Origin: Campylobacter fetus subsp. testudinum 03-427
GTDB taxonomy: Bacteria > Campylobacterota > Campylobacteria > Campylobacterales > Campylobacteraceae
NCBI GenBank assembly: GCA_000495505.1
Contig: CP006833.1
Location: 1,711,481-1,775,480 of the forward strand
Direction of reading: 5' to 3'
DNA length: 64,000 bases
A model generated the notes under the pieces. That model was not told the DNA's origin. It ran no database searches and saw only the letters and a list, made by a program, of their open reading frames with translations. A program made the translations under genes and the position numbers. This document shows positions 12,066 to 19,501 of this stretch, piece after piece. The stretch's first letter is position 1. Each line of letters opens with the position of its first letter.

Positions 12066-14057
12066 ATGTTAAAAAAAGTAACTATGTGCAGCTTGAGTGC
12101 GGCTACGCTTGTATTTGGTATGCAAATTAATCTAGATACTACAGTTATATCAACTAGTGGATTTGAAACGAAACTCAAAGATGAAGTAAGAAACGTGATT
12201 GTTATAACTAGCGAAGATATCCAAAATAAAGGCTATAAAAACGTTGAAGAGATCTTAGAAGAAGAACCTTCGATAAGCTTTATAGATCCTGGTTTTGGAA
12301 AGACTATAGATATGAGAGGTCAAGGCGCAAACTCAAATTTCTCAACAAAAATTATGCTAAATGGAGTCGCTTTAAATATGCTAGACACATCTCACGCAAT
12401 AGTACCTATAAATACTATATCAGTCGATGATATAGAACAAATAGAGATAATACCAGGAGGAGGAAGCGTACTTTATGGAAACGGTACTAGTGGCGGCGTT
12501 ATAAATATAATCACCAAAAATCAGCCTAGAGATTTTTATACAAATTTATCTACTAAATTTGGATCATACAACTATAAAGATCTAAATTTCGCAGTCAGCG
12601 GAATGGCTAATGATGATCTTTTTTTAAAATTTAACGCAAATAGATTTGATGAAAAAGGCTACAGAAACGGCGAGAAAAATAGCGGTTATTACACAAGTGG
12701 CGGAGCAACGTATCAAATCAACGATAACCAAAGCATAGCACTCAACTCAAGCTACTATAACGCAACTACTAACACTTTAAATGCTCTTAGTAAAGCTCAA
12801 GTAGATAGCGATCCAAAACAAGGCGGTAAAAAAACAACCAAAGACGAAACAAGGCTTGATCTCACGCTTGATTATACTTTAAAATACGGAGATTACGTAG
12901 ATTTTCATATCTTGCCGTATTATCAAAAAATAAAACAGGAGCTAGACGATAATAGCGGATTTGAAGATAAAAAATATGGAATAAATTTAAAAAACCGTAT
13001 GGATTATGGTAGTGGCGAGTTGATTTATGGCTATGAATACTATATAAACAAAGGATTAAGATATAGAAACAATCAAGGTTCGCAAAGCGGCGTAACCGTA
13101 AAAAACAGTATAAACGTTGATTTAGAAAAAAAATCTCACTCAATTTATGTTATGGATAATCACAGTTTTAACAACTGGTTTAGTATAAATAGTGGATATA
13201 GATTTGAAAAAGCTAGTTATGATTTGGATAGAAGTTCTATAACAAATATATATATGTCAAACTCACCAACTCCTATGACAACGGTAAAAAATATCGCAAA
13301 TCAGCCAGATACGGATAATCACGCATTTGAGATAACTCCAAATTTGAGATACTCAGATACAGGAAATATATATTTTAAATTTGAAAGAGGATTTTTCTCT
13401 CCATCTCCGACTCAACTAACAAATAGCGTACGTCCTCAAGGTGCGCGCAGTTCGGTTTATAAATTTAATGATTTAAAATCAGAGATATTTCATACATACG
13501 AAATCGGCGCTAAAGACTATTTTTTAGGCTCATATGTGAGCGCTACAGCGTTTATCACAGATAAAAAAAATGAGATAAGAAACATAATGGAAGCAAACCA
13601 TACTCTATGGCGTTTTATAAATTTAGATAAGACAAGAAGGCTTGGGATAGAACTTTACGCAAGTCAATATATGTTAAATAACGATCTTAGCTTAAAACAA
13701 ACATACTCTTACATAGATGCAAAAGTCACAAGCGGCGAGTTTAATAACAAAAGAATACCTCTAGTAGCAAAACATAAATTAGTCCTTGGAGCAGACTACA
13801 AAGTGATTAAAGATCTAAATATTTTTGGAGATATAAAATACTTTTCTGATATGCTTGATAACGGATATGAAAAGATGAACTCAAAAACAATAGTTGATAT
13901 AGGAGCAAAATACAGTTTTCCAAAAGGCTTTTTGGTTAGTGCTGGGATAAAAAATTTATTTGATAAGAGATACTTTACATATCAAGACAAGATCAACGAC
14001 CAGTATAGACCAGCAAACGCAAGAAATTATTATGTAGAGTTTAAATATGTCTATTAA
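12066..14057 (+). CDS. chuA: TonB-dependent heme receptor ChuA
   Basis: Outer-membrane gated channel for heme or hemoproteins. 663 residues: a signal peptide of about 19 residues (MLKKVTMCSLSAATLVFG), then a TonB-box-like start (TTVIST), a plug domain with VIVITSEDIQNKGYKN, IEIIPGGGSVLYGNGTSGGVINI, and a C-terminal 22-strand barrel ending in aromatic YVEFKYVY. The AAAGGAG ribosome site is ideal. It overlaps chuB by 11 nt. Identification as the heme receptor rests mainly on the adjacent heme transporter and oxygenase. Confidence 0.92.
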   Translation: MLKKVTMCSLSAATLVFGMQINLDTTVISTSGFETKLKDEVRNVIVITSEDIQNKGYKNVEEILEEEPSISFIDPGFGKTIDMRGQGANSNFSTKIMLNGVALNMLDTSHAIVPINTISVDDIEQIEIIPGGGSVLYGNGTSGGVINIITKNQPRDFYTNLSTKFGSYNYKDLNFAVSGMANDDLFLKFNANRFDEKGYRNGEKNSGYYTSGGATYQINDNQSIALNSSYYNATTNTLNALSKAQVDSDPKQGGKKTTKDETRLDLTLDYTLKYGDYVDFHILPYYQKIKQELDDNSGFEDKKYGINLKNRMDYGSGELIYGYEYYINKGLRYRNNQGSQSGVTVKNSINVDLEKKSHSIYVMDNHSFNNWFSINSGYRFEKASYDLDRSSITNIYMSNSPTPMTTVKNIANQPDTDNHAFEITPNLRYSDTGNIYFKFERGFFSPSPTQLTNSVRPQGARSSVYKFNDLKSEIFHTYEIGAKDYFLGSYVSATAFITDKKNEIRNIMEANHTLWRFINLDKTRRLGIELYASQYMLNNDLSLKQTYSYIDAKVTSGEFNNKRIPLVAKHKLVLGADYKVIKDLNIFGDIKYFSDMLDNGYEKMNSKTIVDIGAKYSFPKGFLVSAGIKNLFDKRYFTYQDKINDQYRPANARNYYVEFKYVY

Positions 14058-15027
14058 AAGCTATCTTACTATAAGCTTTTTAATCTGCCTTTTTGTTTTA
14101 ATGATCATTTCGCTAGCTTTGGGAGGAGCTAGCGTAGGATTTAATGAGATTTTGAATTTATACTGGCAAGATCTAAGCGATACGCAAAAAACTATACTGA
14201 TCGATATCAGACTTCCTCGCATAATGATGGCTATACTTATAGGAGCTCTTTTGGCTAGCTCTGGTGTTGTCGTTCAAACTATATTTTTAAATCCTCTAGC
14301 AGATCCATATATAATCGGAATTGCGTCAAGTGCAACATTTGGCGCGGTTGTAGCTTATATATTTGGATTGGGGGATATATATTATGGTATTTTTGCTTTT
14401 ATAGCCTCATGTATTCTTTCTATAATGATTTTTAAACTATCAAAAAACGGTCGCTCTACAGCTACTTTGCTTATAATAGGCATAGCATTTTCATCTATGC
14501 TTGGAGCTTTTACATCACTTGCTACTTATCTTATAGGAGAAGATAGTTTTAAGATAATAGCGTGGATGATGGGATATCTTGGTGGTGCAAACTGGTTTAA
14601 AGTAGGTTTGCTAACTCTGCCTTTGGTACTTTCGCTGATATATTTTTATAAAAAGAGAAATGAGTTAAATTTACTTTTAAGCGGAGATGAAGAAGCAAAA
14701 AGCTTAGGGGCCGATGTAGATATAACAAAAAAACGACTGCTCATAGTAGCATCTTTAAGTGTAGCATTTTCAGTTGCATTTACCGGTATGATAGGTTTTG
14801 TTGGACTCATTATACCTCATATTTTAAGAATGATACTAGGCACGTCAAACAACGCTGTTTTGATACCTATATCCACTTTAGCAGGAGCACTTTTTTTACT
14901 ATTTTGTGATCTTGTAGCTAAAAATGCACTCAGTCCAACCGAAATCCCTATAGGAGTTGTAACTGCATTTTTTGGAGCTCCGTTTTTTCTATTTTTAGCT
15001 ATCAGATATAGCAAAGGAGTTATTTAG
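14047..15027 (+). CDS. chuB: Heme ABC transporter permease ChuB (FecCD family)
   Basis: Inner-membrane permease moving heme from periplasm to cytoplasm. 326 residues with about ten hydrophobic segments. FecCD motifs are LPRIMMAILIGALLASSG, NPLADPYIIGI, TGMIGFVGLIIPHILR and PTEIPIGVVTAFFGAPFFLFL. It starts within chuA (11-nt overlap) and its TAG stop shares one base with the GTG start of chuC, so the three are translated as one unit. Confidence 0.95.
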   Translation: MSIKSYLTISFLICLFVLMIISLALGGASVGFNEILNLYWQDLSDTQKTILIDIRLPRIMMAILIGALLASSGVVVQTIFLNPLADPYIIGIASSATFGAVVAYIFGLGDIYYGIFAFIASCILSIMIFKLSKNGRSTATLLIIGIAFSSMLGAFTSLATYLIGEDSFKIIAWMMGYLGGANWFKVGLLTLPLVLSLIYFYKKRNELNLLLSGDEEAKSLGADVDITKKRLLIVASLSVAFSVAFTGMIGFVGLIIPHILRMILGTSNNAVLIPISTLAGALFLLFCDLVAKNALSPTEIPIGVVTAFFGAPFFLFLAIRYSKGVI

Positions 15028-15803
15028 TGAGTATTGAAATATCAAATTTAAGTTTTAAATTCAATAAAAAACAGATACTAAATAAGCTAAATATACATAT
15101 AAACAGTGCAGAGTTTATAGGAATTTTAGGTCCAAATGGCTGCGGAAAATCAACCCTTCTTAAAAATATATTAAAAATTCTTCAGCCAAATAGTGGTGCT
15201 ATAAAGATAAATTTAAAACCCTTAAAAGAGTATTCGCAAAAAGATTTAGCCAAAATCATAGGTTTTGTACCGCAAAAATCCGGCTTAGCGCTTCCTCTTA
15301 GCGTAGAAGATCTGATACTTATGGGAAGATATGTGAGCATAAAAGGGATATTTGGCAACTACAACCAAGATGACTATAAAAAAACAGCTGAAGTAATGGA
15401 ACTTTTAAATTTAAAAGAGTTTAAAGATAGATCTGCAAACTCTCTTAGCGGAGGAGAATTTCAAAGAGTTCTACTCGCTAGAGCGATAGTCGCCGATCCT
15501 AAAATCCTACTTCTTGATGAGCCTACAAGCGCTCTTGATCTTAACTATGCAGTGGAGATCATGAGTCTTTGCAAAAAGATAACTAAAAAATTAAATATAT
15601 TTAGCATAGCAGTTTTACATGATCTAAACTTAGCAAGTATATTTTGCGATAAAATTCTGATGCTAAAGGACGGAAAAATAGCTTATAGCGGTACTCCAAA
15701 AGAACTATACAAAAAAGATATCTTAAAAGAAATTTACGGTCTTGAATGCGACGTGCTAGATCACAACGGTTTTTCGATAATAATACCAAAAAATAAAGGA
15801 TAA
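15027..15803 (+). CDS. chuC: Heme ABC transporter ATP-binding protein ChuC
   Basis: ATPase driving ChuB. 258 residues with a GTG start overlapping the chuB stop by one base. Walker A GPNGCGKST, Q-loop VPQKSG, signature LSGGEFQR, Walker B LLLDEPTSALD and switch VLHDLN are all intact. An AAAGGAG ribosome site lies just before the chuB stop. It belongs to the iron-siderophore/heme/B12 type of importer ATPase. Confidence 0.95.
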   Translation: MSIEISNLSFKFNKKQILNKLNIHINSAEFIGILGPNGCGKSTLLKNILKILQPNSGAIKINLKPLKEYSQKDLAKIIGFVPQKSGLALPLSVEDLILMGRYVSIKGIFGNYNQDDYKKTAEVMELLNLKEFKDRSANSLSGGEFQRVLLARAIVADPKILLLDEPTSALDLNYAVEIMSLCKKITKKLNIFSIAVLHDLNLASIFCDKILMLKDGKIAYSGTPKELYKKDILKEIYGLECDVLDHNGFSIIIPKNKG

Positions 15804-15806
15804 AAA

Positions 15807-16601
15807 ATGAAAAAAATATTAATCATACTTGCAACTCTATTTGAATTTGCATTTGGAGTAAAGTTAGTAGTGCTTGATCCTGCTGCTGTAGAAATGCTAT
15901 ATATGCTCAAAGCAGAAGATAGTATAGCTGCTATAGCCATTCCATCTACGGCTAAAATTTATCCAGAAGATAAAACCGCAAAACTTCCAAATGTCGGCTC
16001 TTATATGAAACCAAATTTAGAACGCATAGTAGAGATAAATCCAGATCTTGTGATAACAAGTTTTCACTCTATCAATGTAGATAACGATCTAAAAAATCTA
16101 GGTTTAAAAACATTAAGTTTAAATGCAAACAGCTTGAATGATATTTATAAAAATATAGAAAAAATAGCAGATATAACTCAAAAACAAGAAGAAGGTAAAA
16201 AGCTGATAGATGAGATAAAATCAAAGTTATCACATCAAGATAAATTAAGCGGTAAAAAGGTTGTAGTTCTATTTTCCGCACTAAATTTAATGGCTTTTAA
16301 CGACGGAACTTTACCTATAGATATCACAAATAACTTAGGTCTTAAAAACATAGCCAAAAATCTACAAGGAACTACTTCTGTGATTCAAACTGAGTATATT
16401 TTAGAGCAAAATCCCGACTTTATCATAGTTGTAGAAACAACAAACAACTCCAAAAGTCTCTTGCAACTCTATCCTGTTTTAAGCAAAACCAAAGCCGCCA
16501 AAAACGGCAAGATAATCTCAGTGCCATCAGCCATTATATTAAGAGGAACTCCAAGGATAGCTCAAGGTATAGAAAATATTTATGAAATTCTAACAAAATA
16601 A
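15807..16601 (+). CDS. chuD: Periplasmic heme-binding protein ChuD
   Basis: Substrate-binding protein that delivers heme to ChuBC. 264 residues, signal peptide of about 17 residues (MKKILIILATLFEFAFG). Class III binding-protein features are LPNVGSYMKPNLERIVEINPDLVI, a long connecting helix, and the C-terminal lobe with NPDFIIVVETT. It follows chuC after 3 nt with AAAGGA as ribosome site and ends the operon before a terminator. Confidence 0.93.
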   Translation: MKKILIILATLFEFAFGVKLVVLDPAAVEMLYMLKAEDSIAAIAIPSTAKIYPEDKTAKLPNVGSYMKPNLERIVEINPDLVITSFHSINVDNDLKNLGLKTLSLNANSLNDIYKNIEKIADITQKQEEGKKLIDEIKSKLSHQDKLSGKKVVVLFSALNLMAFNDGTLPIDITNNLGLKNIAKNLQGTTSVIQTEYILEQNPDFIIVVETTNNSKSLLQLYPVLSKTKAAKNGKIISVPSAIILRGTPRIAQGIENIYEILTK

Positions 16602-16657
16602 ACATAACTGATACTTGTCCTATCAAAAAGATAGAATTCCAAATTTAAAAACGGATA

Positions 16658-16687
16658 AAAAGAAGCAAATTTAAGTATGCTTCTTTT
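16658..16687 (+). terminator. Terminator after chuD
   Basis: Stem AAAAGAAGCA / TGCTTCTTTT with a 10-nt AT loop, ending in a run of T. It separates the chu operon from the flavodoxin gene. Confidence 0.75.
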
Positions 16688-16750
16688 AAATTTAAAAAAG
16701 TATCAAACAAAGCAAATATCAAAATATATTATAAGCATTAATAATAATAT

Positions 16751-16758
16751 GATAAAAT
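16751..16758 (+). promoter_or_regulatory. -10 element for the flavodoxin gene
   Basis: GATAAAAT, preceded by ATTAATAATAATAT, an AT stretch that could also hold a Fur-type site. The flavodoxin therefore has its own promoter rather than being read from chuABCD. Confidence 0.45.
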
Positions 16759-16820
16759 CCCGCTCGTAAAATAGTATATTTTGAGAAATAATATATCAAA
16801 AAATAGTGAAAAGAGATCGT

Positions 16821-17306
16821 ATGAAAAGCATAGTTATATACTCAAGTCTCACAGGAAATACAAAAAAGATAGCAAAAGCAGTATCTGAATCTCTTAGTTG
16901 TATCTACATCAGTTTTAAAGATGCAAATTTTGTAAATTTAGATGAATTTGGATTTATAGCTCTTGGATTTTGGGTAGATAAAGGCTATCCAGATAGAGAT
17001 ATGAAAGCTTTTATGCAAAGCATTAAAAATAAAGATATCGGTCTTTTTATGACTCTTGGAGCAGATCCAAAAGGCGAACACGCTAAAAAATGTATGCAAA
17101 ATGCAAAATATATGATGCAAATAAACGGCTGCAATATTCAAAAAGAGTTCATATCTCAAGGCGCCATAAGCCCAAATTTAATAAGTAAAATTATCAAATC
17201 AGGCAAATCAACGCCGCATAGAGAAGCTAGATGGAAGGAAGCTAGCACTCATCCAGATAACAATGATCTTTTAAACGCCAAAATGGCATTTAGCAAAAAC
17301 AAGTAG
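16821..17306 (+). CDS. Flavodoxin-family protein (BilS-like)
   Basis: 161 residues. IVIYSSLTGNTKKIAKAV at the N-terminus is the FMN phosphate-binding loop of flavodoxins, and FIALGFWVDKG fits the 50s loop. The C-terminal ARWKEASTHPDNNDL resembles flavodoxin-like proteins found with heme or bilin enzymes. I chose the ATG at 16821 with AAGAGA before it; an in-frame GTG 15 nt upstream has no ribosome site. Located directly after the heme uptake genes, it may donate electrons to ChuZ or to another heme-product reductase. This role is inference from context. Confidence 0.8.
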   Translation: MKSIVIYSSLTGNTKKIAKAVSESLSCIYISFKDANFVNLDEFGFIALGFWVDKGYPDRDMKAFMQSIKNKDIGLFMTLGADPKGEHAKKCMQNAKYMMQINGCNIQKEFISQGAISPNLISKIIKSGKSTPHREARWKEASTHPDNNDLLNAKMAFSKNK

Positions 17307-17333
17307 CTTCCTAAAATGAACTCTATTTAATTC

Positions 17334-18305
17334 TTATTGTCTTCTACCAAAAGTTATAGCATAAACTTCATTTCTTATATCAAATAACTTATCTTTTGGT
17401 GCGCTGACTCCAGAAGGCATTTCTGAAGGGAAATACACATCAGAGTTACAACCCTCACCATCATATTTATATACTTTTAAAGTTCCAGCTAGCACCTCTT
17501 TATGTTTTCCTTTCCAAAGAGTAGCAGGATCATCTACTGGATCATTTTCATTTGCCAAAGTCAGATACATTTTATACTCAACTGGTGAGCTTTTTACATG
17601 CTCTTTAAATCTTTGCGATAAATAATCGTTGCTAAGAGTTTTTTCCTCATCTTTATTTAGATACTTCACACCACTAACAGGCTCAAATCTCCATTTAGCA
17701 GCTATCATTTTATCATCTTTGGCACTCTTGAACCAAAATGTATGAGCACTGAAAAATGGCGTATTTGCAACACTAGAAGTGATCCCTATGCTGTTTATGT
17801 AGTTATCAAAATTTCTATAAGAATTTACTTTTTGCATAGACTCTTTGATAAAATCAGAATCAACTTTTCCATCTACAGGAATACGCATTTTAAAAAAATC
17901 TCCGAATTCTTTAGCATTTTTAGCAAAAACTATAGGTAAATTTAACATAACCATAGTCCATAAATCGCCGTCGCCTTGCATTTTTATAGCCATACCGCGA
18001 GGTTTGCTTTTATCATCCATAATAGCTCCACCTAAAGAGTATCTGATCTGAGCATCTATCTTATCTTTTGTCAAAAGAGGAACATTAACAAATTTTGAAA
18101 TCTCTTTTGAAGGCTCAAAAACACCGCTTGCGCAAAAACCTTTTGTATGATTTATCTTGGCTTTTGGATGTTTTGCAGAGTAATTTAGTTGATAAAATAT
18201 ATCAGCTAGATCCTCAGCGCTATATGAGCTTGGTAATTTTTGCTCAGCATTTAGCGCAGACACGAAAAGACATGTTCCCACGCAGAAACTAAAAACTTTA
18301 TTCAT
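17334..18305 (-). CDS. Periplasmic catalase-like heme peroxidase (SrpA family)
   Basis: 323 residues, clearly shorter than a monofunctional catalase (about 480). It has a cleavable signal peptide (MNKVFSFCVGTCLFVSALNA), so it acts in the periplasm. Catalase-fold landmarks include the distal histidine in NHTKGFCASGVF, PRGMAIKMQG, the FFSAHTFWFKSA segment and the proximal-ligand helix RNEVYAITFGRRQ with Arg-x3-Tyr. This minimal catalase-related family acts mostly as a peroxidase. AAGGAG precedes the ATG. It converges on the flavodoxin gene. Confidence 0.88.
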   Translation of the reverse strand: MNKVFSFCVGTCLFVSALNAEQKLPSSYSAEDLADIFYQLNYSAKHPKAKINHTKGFCASGVFEPSKEISKFVNVPLLTKDKIDAQIRYSLGGAIMDDKSKPRGMAIKMQGDGDLWTMVMLNLPIVFAKNAKEFGDFFKMRIPVDGKVDSDFIKESMQKVNSYRNFDNYINSIGITSSVANTPFFSAHTFWFKSAKDDKMIAAKWRFEPVSGVKYLNKDEEKTLSNDYLSQRFKEHVKSSPVEYKMYLTLANENDPVDDPATLWKGKHKEVLAGTLKVYKYDGEGCNSDVYFPSEMPSGVSAPKDKLFDIRNEVYAITFGRRQ

Positions 18306-18334
18306 TATTTCTCCTTAAAATTTTAATAAGGAAT

Positions 18335-18340
18335 TAGTAT
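18335..18340 (-). promoter_or_regulatory. -10 element for the catalase-like gene
   Basis: TATACT on the minus strand, 29 nt before the start, in AT-rich sequence. A PerR or Fur operator was looked for but none is convincing. Confidence 0.35.
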
Positions 18341-18477
18341 AATTAAATTTAGTAGATAATATATTAATTACGAAGTTATAGTAAATTAAAAATTAAATTT
18401 ATATAAACTTATTATAATAAAATTGTAAATTGATAAAAAATTTGAATGATAGATGATAAATTAAAAAATAGTAAGAT

Positions 18478-18554
18478 TGGTGCCTAGGGGGAGACTCGAA
18501 CTCCCGACCTCCGGCTTATGAGACCAGCGCTCTAGCCAGCTGAGCTACCGAGGC
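18478..18554 (-). tRNA. tRNA-Met (CAT)
   Basis: Cloverleaf on the minus strand with CCA encoded. D-arm TAGCTCAGCTGGCTAGAGC, anticodon loop CTCATAA (CAT), T-arm GGGAG-TTCGAGT-CTCCC, discriminator A. The acceptor strands are GCCTCGG and CCTAGGC, giving one C-T mismatch at position 5:68. CAT could also be the lysidine-modified tRNA-Ile2; elongator Met is the default reading. Confidence 0.9.
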
Positions 18555-18636
18555 GCACCAAAAGTAAGAAGCGCATTATATCCTATGAAAGCTTATATCT
18601 AAATTAATCTTTTTTAAGATAAATTTGGATTTTTAA

Positions 18637-18644
18637 GGTACAAT
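18637..18644 (+). promoter_or_regulatory. -10 element for the 252-residue secreted protein gene
   Basis: GGTACAAT, 35 nt before the ATG at 18680. Confidence 0.45.
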
Positions 18645-18679
18645 AACGTTTAAAAATTTATACAAAAAAAGGAACAATT

Positions 18680-19438
18680 ATGTTAAATTTACTTAAAAAG
18701 ATGGCATTTGCTCTTACTTTTTTAGTTATATTTGTAGCAGGAGTCACATTTGATGCAAAGTTTTTGATGCAAAATCAATTCAGTGATAAGGAACTCACAT
18801 TTTCTAGAAATGTTGATGAAAGTATCAAAGTAGAACCTTCGGTGTTTATTTCTGAACCAAGATTTGTATCTTCTGCTCTACTAAAAAACAAAAGCTCACT
18901 CACTACTTTAGAAAAAGATTCTATCAAAAACACGTTCAACGCTATCATAAATCGTGCAAAAGAAGACGGTATATGCACTGGAGGTAGCTATAGTATAGAG
19001 CCTAGCTACTCATATGAAAACGGTAAAGAAGTTGTTGTAGGACAAAATGCCAATGCAAAGCTCAGTTGCAAAATCACAAAAGAAAACCTCAGCTCATACA
19101 ACAAATTTCTAGCAGATATAGATGCGATACTTGAGACAAACGAATTTATATCAGCCATAACTCCGGCTATAAGAGAGAGTAGCGATCCAGAAGTAGCAGC
19201 TAAAAACACAGAGATACTGTATGATAAAATTATTCAAAAAGCACTATCTTTCGAGAAGCATTATTCAGAAATTACAAATAAATTATGTATAACCAAAGAT
19301 ATAAATTTTGATATGCCACCTACTCTTTTAAGAGCAAATTTTAAAACTATGAGTATGCAAGGAGATGAGATAGCACTTCCTATAACAGATGAACAAAATC
19401 AAAAACTAAGCGCAAACGTAATTTATATGTGCAAATAA
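18680..19438 (+). CDS. Exported protein of unknown function
   Basis: 252 residues with an N-terminal hydrophobic segment (residues ~7-24) that may be a signal peptide or anchor. Three cysteines (in GICTGG, KLSCKI and NKLCIT) plus a C-terminal YMCK could form disulfides in the periplasm. The overall layout (short beta segments, then a long helical region, then a C-terminal strand) vaguely recalls SIMPL/DUF541 proteins, but I cannot support that from motifs. Good AAAGGAAC ribosome site and own promoter; it converges on flgE across a hairpin. Function unknown. Confidence 0.75.
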   Translation: MLNLLKKMAFALTFLVIFVAGVTFDAKFLMQNQFSDKELTFSRNVDESIKVEPSVFISEPRFVSSALLKNKSSLTTLEKDSIKNTFNAIINRAKEDGICTGGSYSIEPSYSYENGKEVVVGQNANAKLSCKITKENLSSYNKFLADIDAILETNEFISAITPAIRESSDPEVAAKNTEILYDKIIQKALSFEKHYSEITNKLCITKDINFDMPPTLLRANFKTMSMQGDEIALPITDEQNQKLSANVIYMCK

Positions 19439-19449
19439 ATAATTATTTT

Positions 19450-19483
19450 TTGTTCTTTTAGCAAATAAAAGCTAAAAGAACAA
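19450..19483. terminator. 13-bp hairpin between convergent genes
   Basis: Perfect stem TTGTTCTTTTAGC / GCTAAAAGAACAA with an 8-nt loop, between the ends of the 252-residue gene and flgE. Neither side has a good T-run after the stem, so it may block exonucleases or terminate weakly in both directions. Confidence 0.55.
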
Positions 19484-19501
19484 AGCATTAAAAGAGTTAA
19501 G

